From an uncultured Bacteroidales bacterium (GTDB lineage: Bacteria; Bacteroidota; Bacteroidia; Bacteroidales; Muribaculaceae): a DNA stretch of 64,000 bases. The translations under genes were made by a program, and so were the position numbers. Below are positions 44,044 to 52,783 of this stretch, one piece after another. Under the pieces are notes generated by a model. That model searched no databases and was not told where the DNA came from. It saw only the letters and a list, made by a program, of their open reading frames with translations. How positions within the stretch are numbered: position 1 is the stretch's first letter; every line of letters begins with the position of its first letter. The stretch is taken from positions 1 through 64,000 of the forward strand of contig UQDU01000002.1 of NCBI GenBank assembly GCA_900539915.1. Reading direction: 5' to 3'.

Positions 44044-45882
44044 TTATTTTGAAGGTGTCAGGGGGTATATCTTCAGGTTGCGTATCTCCGCTTTGCCTCC
44101 GGAGGAGCTGAGGGAGAGGGTGGTGTAGGGCGAGGTGGGGAATACGGTGTTGGTCATCACGCTGCGGCCATCGTCGGCAAACAGTTCGATGCTCGAGCGG
44201 TCAACGTAGATGCGCAGACTGACAGTGCGGTCGGCAGTGAAGAGGGGCGCGGTGGTGACGGCAGGGAAGTCTTTGCTGAAATCGGTCAGTCCGCTGTTGC
44301 GGCGGTCAAACGAGATGGTGCGTGCTGCGGCATCATAGGTGACGGTTACAGATTCGTTGGCCTTGTTGCCAATCGTGAGGGCCACTTCGCTTGACTTGGC
44401 CGGGTCTATTTCGAGAGTTATCTCGCATATGCCGTCGTTGGCGGCAGGAAGGGCGAATGTGCGCGGTTTGTTGCCGACGCTCATATGCGATGCCGATGTG
44501 ACAGGTTTTGCACGCATGGCAAGCAGTTCGGGCGAGGGAGCGGAGGAGAGGTAAAGCTGTCCGTCAGCACCGCTGAAGAGTCCCATCTCGCGCGGCAGGG
44601 TGTTTGCGCTCCTGTACTGGAGGGTGGGGGCTTCGGCGGCATACTGCCAGTTGCTCATCCATCCGATTACGGTGCGCCGTCCGTCGGGAGCGTCGCTCCA
44701 GCTGACAGTAGCATAGTTGTCCTTGCCGTAGTCGAGCCATTTCGTAGGCACTTTGCCCTCGGCATCGGTGTCGGGCGTGAACGTCTTGCCGTCAAAATCG
44801 CCTGTGAAATACTGTGTGGCACTTCCGCCGAAGGGGCCGCCGGGATTGATGTTGCACAGCAGCACCCATTTCTTCTTGCCGGTGCCGGGTACGGGCAGTT
44901 CGAACAGGTCGGGGCATTCCCACACGCCGTCCTGGCATCCGAGACCTTTGCCGAAGCTGCTCTGGAGCGTCCAGTCCTTGAGGTCGGGTGATGTGAATAT
45001 GAGCATCTCGTGGTCAAGGGCATGAGCCAGCAGCATCACCCACTGCTGTGTGGGGGCGTGCCAGAACATGTTGGGGTCACGGGCTTCGCTCTCCATGGTG
45101 AGGATGGGGTTGCCCGGGTATATGTTGAATGTCGTGCCGTCATCGGTGCTCCACGCGAGACTCTGGGTCTGGCTGACATCGGCTGAGGTATAGAGGGCTA
45201 TTACAGCGTTTTTGCCAAACCCGGCAGTCCCGGCGGAGTCGACAACGCAGCTTCCGCTGAACACTAATCCTAATCCATTGGGTTCTATCGCCTCCGGCTC
45301 GGGCTTCCAGTTGATGAGGTCGGTGGAGGTGGAGTGCCCCCATGAGAGATTCTGCCACTTCGAGCCGTAGGGATTGTGCTGGTAGTAGAGATGCCATACG
45401 CCGTCCTTGTAGAACATGCCGTTGGGGTCGTTCATCCATCCGTATGATGGGGTGTGGTGGAAGAGCGGACGGTATTTTTCACGGTTGGAGATGTCAAATG
45501 TGTCTGACAGGGCTATGCTGGTCCAGCATGCGTCCTCCTTGGCTTCGCGGATGCTTGAGCGGCCCTGGGGTGTTATGACATTGAACGTCACGGTGTGACC
45601 CTTGTAGGGGGTGAGATCCACCGGCACGTGGTAGTCTACCTTGCTTTTGGCCAGTCTGACTGTCAGTGTGCGTTCCTGTTTGCCGTCAAGCAGCAGATGG
45701 AGCCGAGACTCATCGCCGGCATCTTCTACGGGCAGCAGGAGATAGCGTCCGTCGCCGGTGACACGTATGAGTGAGTTGTTGACTCCGAGATGGTCTATGA
45801 CTACTCCGCTGTCGGCGGAGGCAGATGCGGCGAGAGCCGACAAGGCCAGCATCGGGGCGGCTAAGATGGTAAGCTTATTCAT
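44044..45882 (-). CDS. GH32 fructan beta-fructosidase (exo-levanase/inulinase type)
   Basis: A 612-aa secreted enzyme that releases fructose from beta-2,6 or beta-2,1 fructans. It has a signal peptide (~1-23), an N-terminal beta domain (~25-125), a five-bladed propeller and a C-terminal beta sandwich (from ~470). The catalytic residues are the nucleophile D152 in WMNDPNG (149-155), D269 in RDP and acid/base E322 in EC. No lipobox is seen, so a periplasmic location is likely. It is the first gene of the GH32-MFS-kinase operon, divergent from the sensor. Confidence 0.95.
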   Translation of the reverse strand: MNKLTILAAPMLALSALAASASADSGVVIDHLGVNNSLIRVTGDGRYLLLPVEDAGDESRLHLLLDGKQERTLTVRLAKSKVDYHVPVDLTPYKGHTVTFNVITPQGRSSIREAKEDACWTSIALSDTFDISNREKYRPLFHHTPSYGWMNDPNGMFYKDGVWHLYYQHNPYGSKWQNLSWGHSTSTDLINWKPEPEAIEPNGLGLVFSGSCVVDSAGTAGFGKNAVIALYTSADVSQTQSLAWSTDDGTTFNIYPGNPILTMESEARDPNMFWHAPTQQWVMLLAHALDHEMLIFTSPDLKDWTLQSSFGKGLGCQDGVWECPDLFELPVPGTGKKKWVLLCNINPGGPFGGSATQYFTGDFDGKTFTPDTDAEGKVPTKWLDYGKDNYATVSWSDAPDGRRTVIGWMSNWQYAAEAPTLQYRSANTLPREMGLFSGADGQLYLSSAPSPELLAMRAKPVTSASHMSVGNKPRTFALPAANDGICEITLEIDPAKSSEVALTIGNKANESVTVTYDAAARTISFDRRNSGLTDFSKDFPAVTTAPLFTADRTVSLRIYVDRSSIELFADDGRSVMTNTVFPTSPYTTLSLSSSGGKAEIRNLKIYPLTPSK

Positions 45883-45923
45883 TGTGGTCAGATATGTGTT
45901 TGATATGGTTTGCGATTCTGATG

Positions 45924-45931
45924 CAAATCTA
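45924..45931 (-). promoter_or_regulatory. -7 box of GH32-MFS-kinase operon
   Basis: TAGATTTG on the minus strand, a full match, 42 bp before the ATG. No -33 TTTG at the proper distance, suiting activator-dependent transcription. Confidence 0.6.
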
Positions 45932-45986
45932 CATTATTTGCCTGTGGAGGCCATATAACAAAAGGCGCATAGTATGTAAGATATGT

Positions 45987-46004
45987 TGCATAGGGCGATT
46001 TTTA
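45987..46004. promoter_or_regulatory. Candidate HTCS operator, shared with susC upstream region
   Basis: TGCATAGGGCGATTTTTA matches TGCATAGAGCGATTTTTTA upstream of susC except for one substitution and one T in the run. It lies ~56 bp behind the GH32 -7 box and 35 bp before the sensor's -7 box. Confidence 0.5.
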
Positions 46005-46038
46005 GGCGTAAAGGCTACGAGATTACTAATAAAAAGTC

Positions 46039-46046
46039 TAAATTTG
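46039..46046 (+). promoter_or_regulatory. -7 box of the hybrid sensor gene
   Basis: TAAATTTG, a full match, 47 bp before the ATG at 46094. Confidence 0.5.
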
Positions 46047-46093
46047 TAAGAAAAGAGCCTATCATGCTAAAGATACCTGTATAAAAAATCACC

Positions 46094-48832
46094 ATGAAAA
46101 TTCTGTATTGGATTACGAGCATATTGCTCCTAAGCGTGACTCTTACGGGATGCCACCAGGAGAAGAAATGGCGCATAGGGGTGTCGCAGTGCAGCAGCGA
46201 TGACTGGCGTGACAAGATGAACGGAGAGATAGATCGTGAGATGCTGTTTCACGAGGACGCCGAGGTGGAAATCCGCTCCGCTGATGACAACTGTCGCCGC
46301 CAGATTGACGATTTGCGTTATTTCGCCAACAACGGATTCGACATCATCATCGTGTCGCCCAACGAGGCCGATTCCCTGACTCCCGTCATCAAGGAGATAT
46401 ATGACCGGGGCATCCCCGTAATCATATTTGACCGCAACATCTACGGTGACAGCTACACGGCACGCATCGGTGTCGATGATGTGGGGCTGGGACGTGCTGC
46501 GGCGCGATATGCCCTCTCGGAGACCGGCCACGAGCCCAAGGCGTTGGAAATATACGGTCTGAAAGGCTCTACGCCGGCCGAAGACCGCCACAGCGGTTTC
46601 GCCGACGAGTTTATCCGCGGAGGCGGACGGCTGGCTGCCATAGGCTACGGCAAGTGGAATATGGACGATGCCGTCAGGGTCGTGGACTCGCTTCTTGACA
46701 CCAACTCCGACATAGACGTAATATACTGCCACAATGACCGCATGGCCATAGGGGCGGCGGAGGTGGTGCGCCGACACGGCCTGGATGATGTCAAGATAGT
46801 AGGCATAGACGCAGCCCCCGAGATAGGCATCAAGGCGGTGGCCGACGGTGTCATAGATGCGACATTTCTGTATCCTACCGAGGGTCACAAACTGATACAG
46901 ACGGCTCTCGCCATACTGCGCGGTGAGCCGTATGAGCGTGACGAGATAATCCCGGCGGCATCGGCTGTGGACAGCTCCAATGCCGACATACTGTTGCTAC
47001 AGAACGCATCGCTGGCCGAGGAGACGGCCAAGATGGAGCTCCTCAAATCGCAGGTTGACGACTACTGGACGAAACACTCTGCCCAGACCACGCTGTTCTA
47101 TGCCCTGATAGCCATATTGGTGCTGGTGTCGGGTGTGCTCTTCCTGTTGCTGAGGACTTTCTGGCAGCACCGCCGCCATCAGACCGCGCTGATGGAGCAG
47201 AATAAGCTCCTGGAGCTGGAACGTGACAAGCAGAAAGAGCTCAACGAACAGCTTAATGCTGCCACGCAGTCAAAGCTGGCATTTTTCACCAACGTGTCAC
47301 ATGACCTGCGCACTCCGCTCACTCTCATAGCCGAGCCGGTGGAACAGATGACCCGGGCCGGCAACCTGACCGAGCAGCAGCACACGCTGATGAGGATAGC
47401 CGACAAAAATGTCAGGATACTGCGCCGTCTCATCAACCAGATTCTTGATTTCCGCAAATATGAAAACGGCAGACTGACCCTCGCGCTCGAGGAGGTGGAT
47501 GTCAGGTCGCTGGTGGACGAGTGGGTGGAGGCGTTCAGGCCTCTGGCACGTAAGCGCGACATAAAGCTGACTGTGGAGTGCTCCGGCGAAGTGCCCCCGT
47601 CCATGGCACTGGATGTGGAGAAGATGGAGCGTGTGGTGTTCAATATCGTCTCCAACGCATTCAAATACACTCCTGACAACGGCACCATCATTGTCAGAGC
47701 CGGCATTGATGGCGGCTCGCTGGTGATAGAGGTGGCCGACACCGGCAAGGGTATCGCCGTGGATGACATCGACAAGATTTTTGACCGTTTCTATCAGGTC
47801 GACAAGGTGCGTCCACAAGGCTCAGGCATAGGGCTGTCGCTGGCCAAGGCATTCGTAGAGCTTCACGGAGGCCGGATTTCGGTTAGCAGCGTGCCGGGCG
47901 AGGGGTCGGAGTTCAGAGTGGAGATTCCTGTGACCCATGTGGCCTCTGAGGCCGTAGAGTCCGCTCGTGTCGCCTCCGGGCAGCCTGACGAGATAGATGC
48001 CGAATTGGGAAGCATAGAGCCGACGGATGCCGATGCTGACGATGGCAAGCCGCTGCTGCTGGTGATAGATGACAATGCCGACATGCGTCTGCTCGTAGCG
48101 TCGCTGATGAAGGACGAGTACCGCATAGCCACCGCTGCCGACGGACGTCAGGGACTGAAAGCCGCCGCCCGGTATGTGCCCGACCTGATAATATGCGATG
48201 TGATGATGCCGGTGATGGACGGCCTGGAGTGCTGCCGCCAGCTCAAATCCGAGATTTCCACCTCGCATATCCCTGTGTTGCTGCTGACAGCCTGTGCCAT
48301 GGACGAGCAGCGCGTGGAGGGCTATGACAGCGGTGCCGACGGCTATCTCTCCAAGCCGTTCAATGAAGCGGTGCTGAAGTCACGTTGCAGAAGCCTCGTG
48401 GCCAACCGCAAGCGCATCCATGACCTGTGGAGCGGTGCTCACACAGCCGCCCCGGCAGAAGCCACGCCTCGCAAAAACGCTCCCTCGGGTAGCGGCGCAG
48501 CTGACATCGACAACGATTTCTACAGCCGCTTCATCGACGTGTTCCAACGCCGCATGGGCGAAGCCGAGCTGAGCGTCGACACCCTCGCCGCAGAGATGGG
48601 TCTGGGCCGCTCGCAGCTCTACCGCAAAATCAAAGCCCTTACCAATTACTCCCCGGTGGAACTGATGCGCAGTCTGCGTCTGCGTCAGGCACGCTCGCTG
48701 CTGACCTCCACCGACAAGACCATCAGCGAGATAGCCTACGAAGTGGGCTTCTCCTCCCCGGCCTACTTCACCAAATGCTACAAAGATGCCTACGGCGAGA
48801 CCCCCACAGAGCTGCGTGACCGCCTGGCATGA
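46094..48832 (+). CDS. Hybrid two-component system sensor/regulator, fructose-type (HTCS)
   Basis: A 912-aa protein that combines sensor, kinase and transcription factor. Order: signal sequence with a lipobox-like LTGC (Cys20); a periplasmic LacI/ribose-binding-like domain (~27-310, with VSPNEADSLTP and VIIFDRNIYG); a membrane helix (~333-357); a HisKA domain with H403 in FTNVSHDLRTP; an HATPase (N-box near IVSNAFKYTPDN, G-box DTGKGIA). A receiver follows with D702 in ICDVMMPVMDG, then an AraC-type HTH (~810-910). The sugar-binding rather than beta-propeller sensor is that of BT1754 of B. thetaiotaomicron, which binds fructose. It is monocistronic between the two operons it probably activates. 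Confidence 0.94.
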   Translation: MKILYWITSILLLSVTLTGCHQEKKWRIGVSQCSSDDWRDKMNGEIDREMLFHEDAEVEIRSADDNCRRQIDDLRYFANNGFDIIIVSPNEADSLTPVIKEIYDRGIPVIIFDRNIYGDSYTARIGVDDVGLGRAAARYALSETGHEPKALEIYGLKGSTPAEDRHSGFADEFIRGGGRLAAIGYGKWNMDDAVRVVDSLLDTNSDIDVIYCHNDRMAIGAAEVVRRHGLDDVKIVGIDAAPEIGIKAVADGVIDATFLYPTEGHKLIQTALAILRGEPYERDEIIPAASAVDSSNADILLLQNASLAEETAKMELLKSQVDDYWTKHSAQTTLFYALIAILVLVSGVLFLLLRTFWQHRRHQTALMEQNKLLELERDKQKELNEQLNAATQSKLAFFTNVSHDLRTPLTLIAEPVEQMTRAGNLTEQQHTLMRIADKNVRILRRLINQILDFRKYENGRLTLALEEVDVRSLVDEWVEAFRPLARKRDIKLTVECSGEVPPSMALDVEKMERVVFNIVSNAFKYTPDNGTIIVRAGIDGGSLVIEVADTGKGIAVDDIDKIFDRFYQVDKVRPQGSGIGLSLAKAFVELHGGRISVSSVPGEGSEFRVEIPVTHVASEAVESARVASGQPDEIDAELGSIEPTDADADDGKPLLLVIDDNADMRLLVASLMKDEYRIATAADGRQGLKAAARYVPDLIICDVMMPVMDGLECCRQLKSEISTSHIPVLLLTACAMDEQRVEGYDSGADGYLSKPFNEAVLKSRCRSLVANRKRIHDLWSGAHTAAPAEATPRKNAPSGSGAADIDNDFYSRFIDVFQRRMGEAELSVDTLAAEMGLGRSQLYRKIKALTNYSPVELMRSLRLRQARSLLTSTDKTISEIAYEVGFSSPAYFTKCYKDAYGETPTELRDRLA

Positions 48833-48850
48833 TACCCTCTAAAACACAGC

Positions 48851-48879
48851 GACGTCACATGCCGGAGACATGTGACGTC
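48851..48879. terminator. Perfect hairpin between convergent genes
   Basis: GACGTCACATG (48851-48861) and CATGTGACGTC (48869-48879) form an 11-bp perfect stem with a 7-nt loop between the sensor gene and the convergent secreted-protein gene. There is no T-run on either side, so a bidirectional terminator is likely but not proven. Confidence 0.5.
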
Positions 48880-48911
48880 GGAGATGTACAGGGCGTCAAG
48901 ATTTGTGGGGT

Positions 48912-49820
48912 TTATCTGACGATGAATTTCTTGCCGTCGGCGATATAGATGCCGGCAGGGAGGGTGGTCATGGCTTCTTCGGCAGTTATGCCTGAGGCCA
49001 CGAGTGTGCCCTGGAGATTATATATGTTTGAGAGTGTGGCGTTGTCGGCGATGGTAATGTCATCGATGCTTGAACCGTTCTTGTCCCTCAAGGCTATGGC
49101 CGTGATGTTGAAGGGGCGGCCTCCTTCGGGGTTGGCCTGTACCATCAGTGTGTTGACATCAGCCAGCGACTGTGCTACGTCGATATTGGCGAGGTCTACC
49201 GTAGCCATGCGAAGGGTGTGGGTAATCTGGTCGTTGTTGGCCCAGAGAGTTTCGGGATTCCACTTGGTGAGCACTTTCATGAAATATCCGTCAAAGGCTT
49301 CGTTGTCATCCGACAGGTATATATCCATGTATTGCTGGCCGTCGTATTTGTCAAAAGCCGTCTTGAAAAGCTCGAGAGTGTTCCAGTTTTCCACCCAGAA
49401 ATATCCGCCCCATATGGCGCCTTCGGGCATCTTGAAGCCGTCATTGCATACGCTGACATTGGTGACGGTGAATTTAGCTCCGCAGATTTCCATGCCGTAT
49501 TGTTTCAGATTGTCAAGCATGTCGGCGGTGATATAGGCTTTGAAGTCGGCGGTGTTGTCACCCAATATGGTGTAACGTGTCCCCGGGAGCCATTTGCCGT
49601 CAGCTTTTAGCTCGATGACATCGGTAGTCTGCGAGAATGTGATGTAGATATAGTTTCCTACATTTACGCCGTCGGCGAAGTCTGATGCCGGGATGGTCAG
49701 AGTATTTGCCCATGTCACTTCTACAGGCTCTCCCGAGTAGAGTTCCTTGACTGTGTCTTGAGCTGAGGCAGTGAAGGATGCGGCCATCGCAATAGCGGTG
49801 GCAAGAAAGAGATGTTTCAT
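48912..49820 (-). CDS. Secreted protein of the fructan locus with T9SS-like C-terminal tail
   Basis: A 302-aa protein with a signal peptide (cleavage near 20, TASA/QDT), two beta-rich modules (starting at VEVTWANTLTIPASDF and at GAIWGGYFWVENW) and a C-terminal region. The last residues (LQGTLVASGITAEEA ... LPAGIYIADGKKFIVR) resemble the T9SS type A sorting tail. It is the last gene of the susC operon, 17 bp after the GH32 lipoprotein. The role is unknown; a carbohydrate-binding function is a guess from context. Confidence 0.65.
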   Translation of the reverse strand: MKHLFLATAIAMAASFTASAQDTVKELYSGEPVEVTWANTLTIPASDFADGVNVGNYIYITFSQTTDVIELKADGKWLPGTRYTILGDNTADFKAYITADMLDNLKQYGMEICGAKFTVTNVSVCNDGFKMPEGAIWGGYFWVENWNTLELFKTAFDKYDGQQYMDIYLSDDNEAFDGYFMKVLTKWNPETLWANNDQITHTLRMATVDLANIDVAQSLADVNTLMVQANPEGGRPFNITAIALRDKNGSSIDDITIADNATLSNIYNLQGTLVASGITAEEAMTTLPAGIYIADGKKFIVR

Positions 49821-49837
49821 AAAACGCGGTTGGTTTG

Positions 49838-51367
49838 TTAGAGTTTGGAAATATTTAGGTTCGTGACTGAAATTTCACCGCCGTAGCTGTTGACTGACCA
49901 GCAGTTGCGCGGCATGCCGTAGATGCGCGTCGTGTAAGCTACAGTCTCGTTGATGTAGAGGGTCATCACCGAGTTGTCGGTTACGATGGTGACATTGTAC
50001 ACGCCGTCTATCGGAGTGTTGAAGTTGTAGCCGTCGGTATTGGGGACGAAGCCCATGCCACCCTCTTCCTCGTAATTGATTTTGCGGATGCTTTCGCTTT
50101 CGGGGTTGACGATGATAGAGTAGAACTTCTCGGAGTCAATACCGCGGGCAAATGAGAATCCGAATTTATCCCACGGTGAGGAAGTGGTGAGGATGAATGA
50201 AATACGGTTTTCGGTGCCGAGGCGCGGCATCAGTTTGTGCTCGTCGCCCGAGAGGGTGAAGTCTGCCTCTTTGCGGGCCTGTGACAGCAGGGATGCTATC
50301 GCAGGGACCTCGCCGAGTCTGAGGGTGCCGTCGGGGTTCTGTATCAGTTTGTGTGCCACGAGGTTTCCGGCCCAGTCGGCATTGCCGATGTTGCTGCTGC
50401 CGGCTCGTGTGGCGCACCAGCCCCATATGTATCTGTTGGTGCCGTCAGATGCGGTCTTGCCGGCGTAGAATCCTCGCGAGTCCAGGAAGCCCTCCTTGTT
50501 GTCGGGCCATATGCCGGCATCATTGGCTGTGCATGCTTTCAACTCGTCAAGGGTGCGGCCTTTGAAATATTGCACGCGGCGAATAGCGTCATGCTGCTCA
50601 GAGTAGACCAGATACCACCAGTCGCCCATCTTGAAAAGGTCGGGGCACTCATAGAAGCGGTCCCACATCATGGTCATGAATACCCCGGCCGACTCCCAGT
50701 TGAGCAGATTGGCCGATGTGTATTCGGCCAGAACGCCTTTGCCGTTGAGACGGGTTGACACGAGCATGTGGAAGATGCCGTCGTCAGCTTTGAATACAAA
50801 CGGGTCACGGAAATCGACGTTGCTGTAGGTGTCGCCGCCGGTGATGAGGAGTTCGCGGTTCTTCTCCCAGTGTCTGAAGTCACGTGAGGTGGCGAGCATC
50901 ACAGCCTCGGTGATGCCGCTTGTCGATGCCGCATTGGGCGAGTGTGCGGTATAGAAAGTGTAGTAAGTGCCATCGTGGTAGATGGTGGATCCGGTGCCGA
51001 GGGCGGCATCAAGCTCGGTTTCGCTTCCGCAGTGTATCAGTTCGCCCAGCGAAAGATAAGATGCGGCGTCAGAGGTGGATACACACCATATGGGATGGTA
51101 GGTGAGCGGCTGGTTGGGACGGTAGTCCTGCAGGTACATGATTTTGAAATCCCTCTCTACAGGGTCAAAGAATGGCATGGGGTCGCCGACATAGCCTACG
51201 TAGGGCTTGTAGTATATCTTCTGGCTCATGCCCTCGTCAGTGTCGAGGTACATGTAGCTGCTGTCGAGATTCTTGTCGGTCAGTACGGGCTCATCATCGC
51301 TGCAGCCCGTCAGTGTGGCCGCTACGGAGACCAGCAGTGCGAATGGAAATATCATATTGTGCTTCAT
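49838..51367 (-). CDS. GH32-type surface lipoprotein, probable endo-levanase
   Basis: A 509-aa lipoprotein (lipobox LTGC22, followed by acidic residues typical of surface export in Bacteroidetes). The propeller fold is shown by GDPMPFFD (61-68), where D62 replaces the Asp of NDPNG, RDP at 187-189 and EC at 240-241. All three catalytic acids are therefore kept although the first motif is divergent. A C-terminal beta sandwich follows (~355-509). Synteny with BT1760, the surface endo-levanase of B. thetaiotaomicron, suggests initial cleavage of levan at the cell surface. The 18-bp gap to the DUF4960 gene implies one operon. Confidence 0.85.
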   Translation of the reverse strand: MKHNMIFPFALLVSVAATLTGCSDDEPVLTDKNLDSSYMYLDTDEGMSQKIYYKPYVGYVGDPMPFFDPVERDFKIMYLQDYRPNQPLTYHPIWCVSTSDAASYLSLGELIHCGSETELDAALGTGSTIYHDGTYYTFYTAHSPNAASTSGITEAVMLATSRDFRHWEKNRELLITGGDTYSNVDFRDPFVFKADDGIFHMLVSTRLNGKGVLAEYTSANLLNWESAGVFMTMMWDRFYECPDLFKMGDWWYLVYSEQHDAIRRVQYFKGRTLDELKACTANDAGIWPDNKEGFLDSRGFYAGKTASDGTNRYIWGWCATRAGSSNIGNADWAGNLVAHKLIQNPDGTLRLGEVPAIASLLSQARKEADFTLSGDEHKLMPRLGTENRISFILTTSSPWDKFGFSFARGIDSEKFYSIIVNPESESIRKINYEEEGGMGFVPNTDGYNFNTPIDGVYNVTIVTDNSVMTLYINETVAYTTRIYGMPRNCWSVNSYGGEISVTNLNISKL

Positions 51368-51385
51368 GATTACAGTGGATTTGCG

Positions 51386-52759
51386 TTATTGACAAAGATA
51401 GTTGATGATATTCTTGGTCAGTTGGATGGTGTTTTGCCTGTAAGGATTGTCGGTGTTGTTCTTGTCATACCACTCGTAGGCAGGTGTGCCGACGGTGATG
51501 ACGCGGCCCGAGGTGAATCCCTTGAGGGCTTCGTAAGGTTCGAACTCTGCGATGGTCACCCGGTTGAAGTCATAATCGTGGCCTGATGCAAGGGCTTTCG
51601 CGCCTGTACGCTCTTCCCAGCCGGCCATGGAGCCGTAGGGGTCCCAGTCAACGCCCCACTGGAGTGTACGTCCGGTGTTGGAGCATCCTTCGGCGAGGAG
51701 TATTATACGGTTGTCGGCATCGGTGGCTATGCCCTCGTAGATGGGGTGTGACTCATGTCCGGTGATGGTGAATCCGAGGTCGCTTGTCAGGGTCTGGTAG
51801 CCGTCGCCGCCAAACATGTTGTTGGGGCTCTGCTGGTCACGGGCTATGCGCCATACATCGTTGATGTAGCGTGCTCCGTCGCGCGATGCGAGTATTGCTC
51901 CGCCTCTGAGCCAATAGCCGTTGAATATGTCTCTTGAATCCCAAAGCTGTCCGGGCCAGTCGGTCCAGTCGAAGTGGCACCAGATCATCTTGAAGTCGCT
52001 CAGCTTCACACGACCGTCGATGAGGTCCTGGATGGATACATACCTGGTGTTGGGTACGTTCTCGAGCATCCAGCGGCAGGCAGCCTTGGCTTCTTCGCCG
52101 AGACCCTCGAGTGTGGAGGCGTTGCCGATAAAGGCTTTAGGCTCCTGTGACATGTCATCCGGCACGACAGTAACAGTGTACTCGATTACGGCGGTGCGCT
52201 GTGTGGCTATGAATTTCACCGGCTGGGTGAAATCAAGCAGAGAACCTGATTCAGGGGTGACAGTGGTGCCCTCGTTGACTGTGAATGATACCTGCATGGC
52301 TGTCACGTCGGTATTTCTCGGGACGAAGCACTGTATGGTACGGGCGAAATTGTCTATTGTGCCGGAGTATTTGCCGTCGACGGTGAAGGTAAGGAACTCT
52401 ACATTGTCATGCTTGACCGACAGGGTGTAGGAGGTCTGTACACTGCCGTTGGTGACTTTGATGGCACGGGGTACTGTGCCGTCAAACTCGGTGCCTACAG
52501 GGTAGTCGCACCATGCGCCGTCGCTCAGCGTGATGGCATCGACATGAAGCTTGGTCAGGTCCACATCGGTGGATACGTTGACGCTTACCACCTTGGCTGT
52601 GTGGTCTATGACGCCCTTGAAGCCGTTGATGGTGATGGACTCTATGGCGGTGTCACCGCTGAGAAGCAGCCCGGAATCTTTGTCGTCATCGCATGACAGC
52701 AGCACGGTCGATACTGCCGCGATCAGCATGACGTATATGGATTTGATGAAAGTTTTCAT
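51386..52759 (-). CDS. DUF4960 surface lipoprotein (SusE-position fructan-binding protein)
   Basis: A 457-aa lipoprotein with lipobox LLSC23 followed by DDDKD, consistent with surface display. Two N-terminal DUF5018-like beta repeats (about 35-115 and 118-200) precede a C-terminal domain (~210-457) with WCHFDWTDWPGQLWDS and LRGGAILASRDGARY, which I assign to DUF4960. In B. thetaiotaomicron the protein in this place (BT1761) binds levan. It lies between susD and the GH32 lipoprotein. Confidence 0.82.
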   Translation of the reverse strand: MKTFIKSIYVMLIAAVSTVLLSCDDDKDSGLLLSGDTAIESITINGFKGVIDHTAKVVSVNVSTDVDLTKLHVDAITLSDGAWCDYPVGTEFDGTVPRAIKVTNGSVQTSYTLSVKHDNVEFLTFTVDGKYSGTIDNFARTIQCFVPRNTDVTAMQVSFTVNEGTTVTPESGSLLDFTQPVKFIATQRTAVIEYTVTVVPDDMSQEPKAFIGNASTLEGLGEEAKAACRWMLENVPNTRYVSIQDLIDGRVKLSDFKMIWCHFDWTDWPGQLWDSRDIFNGYWLRGGAILASRDGARYINDVWRIARDQQSPNNMFGGDGYQTLTSDLGFTITGHESHPIYEGIATDADNRIILLAEGCSNTGRTLQWGVDWDPYGSMAGWEERTGAKALASGHDYDFNRVTIAEFEPYEALKGFTSGRVITVGTPAYEWYDKNNTDNPYRQNTIQLTKNIINYLCQ

Positions 52760-52783
52760 AGTGTGGATGTGTGGGAGTGTTTT

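Noticed and set aside
46094..48832. Free LacI-type regulator or ABC-type sugar-binding protein
   Set aside because: The sugar-binding domain is fused in one frame to kinase, receiver and AraC domains, so it is the sensor part of a hybrid system.
51389..51400. TATCTTTG on the minus strand as a promoter for the GH32 lipoprotein
   Set aside because: It encodes the last residues (Tyr-Leu-Cys) of the DUF4960 protein, and the short gaps indicate an operon read from susC.
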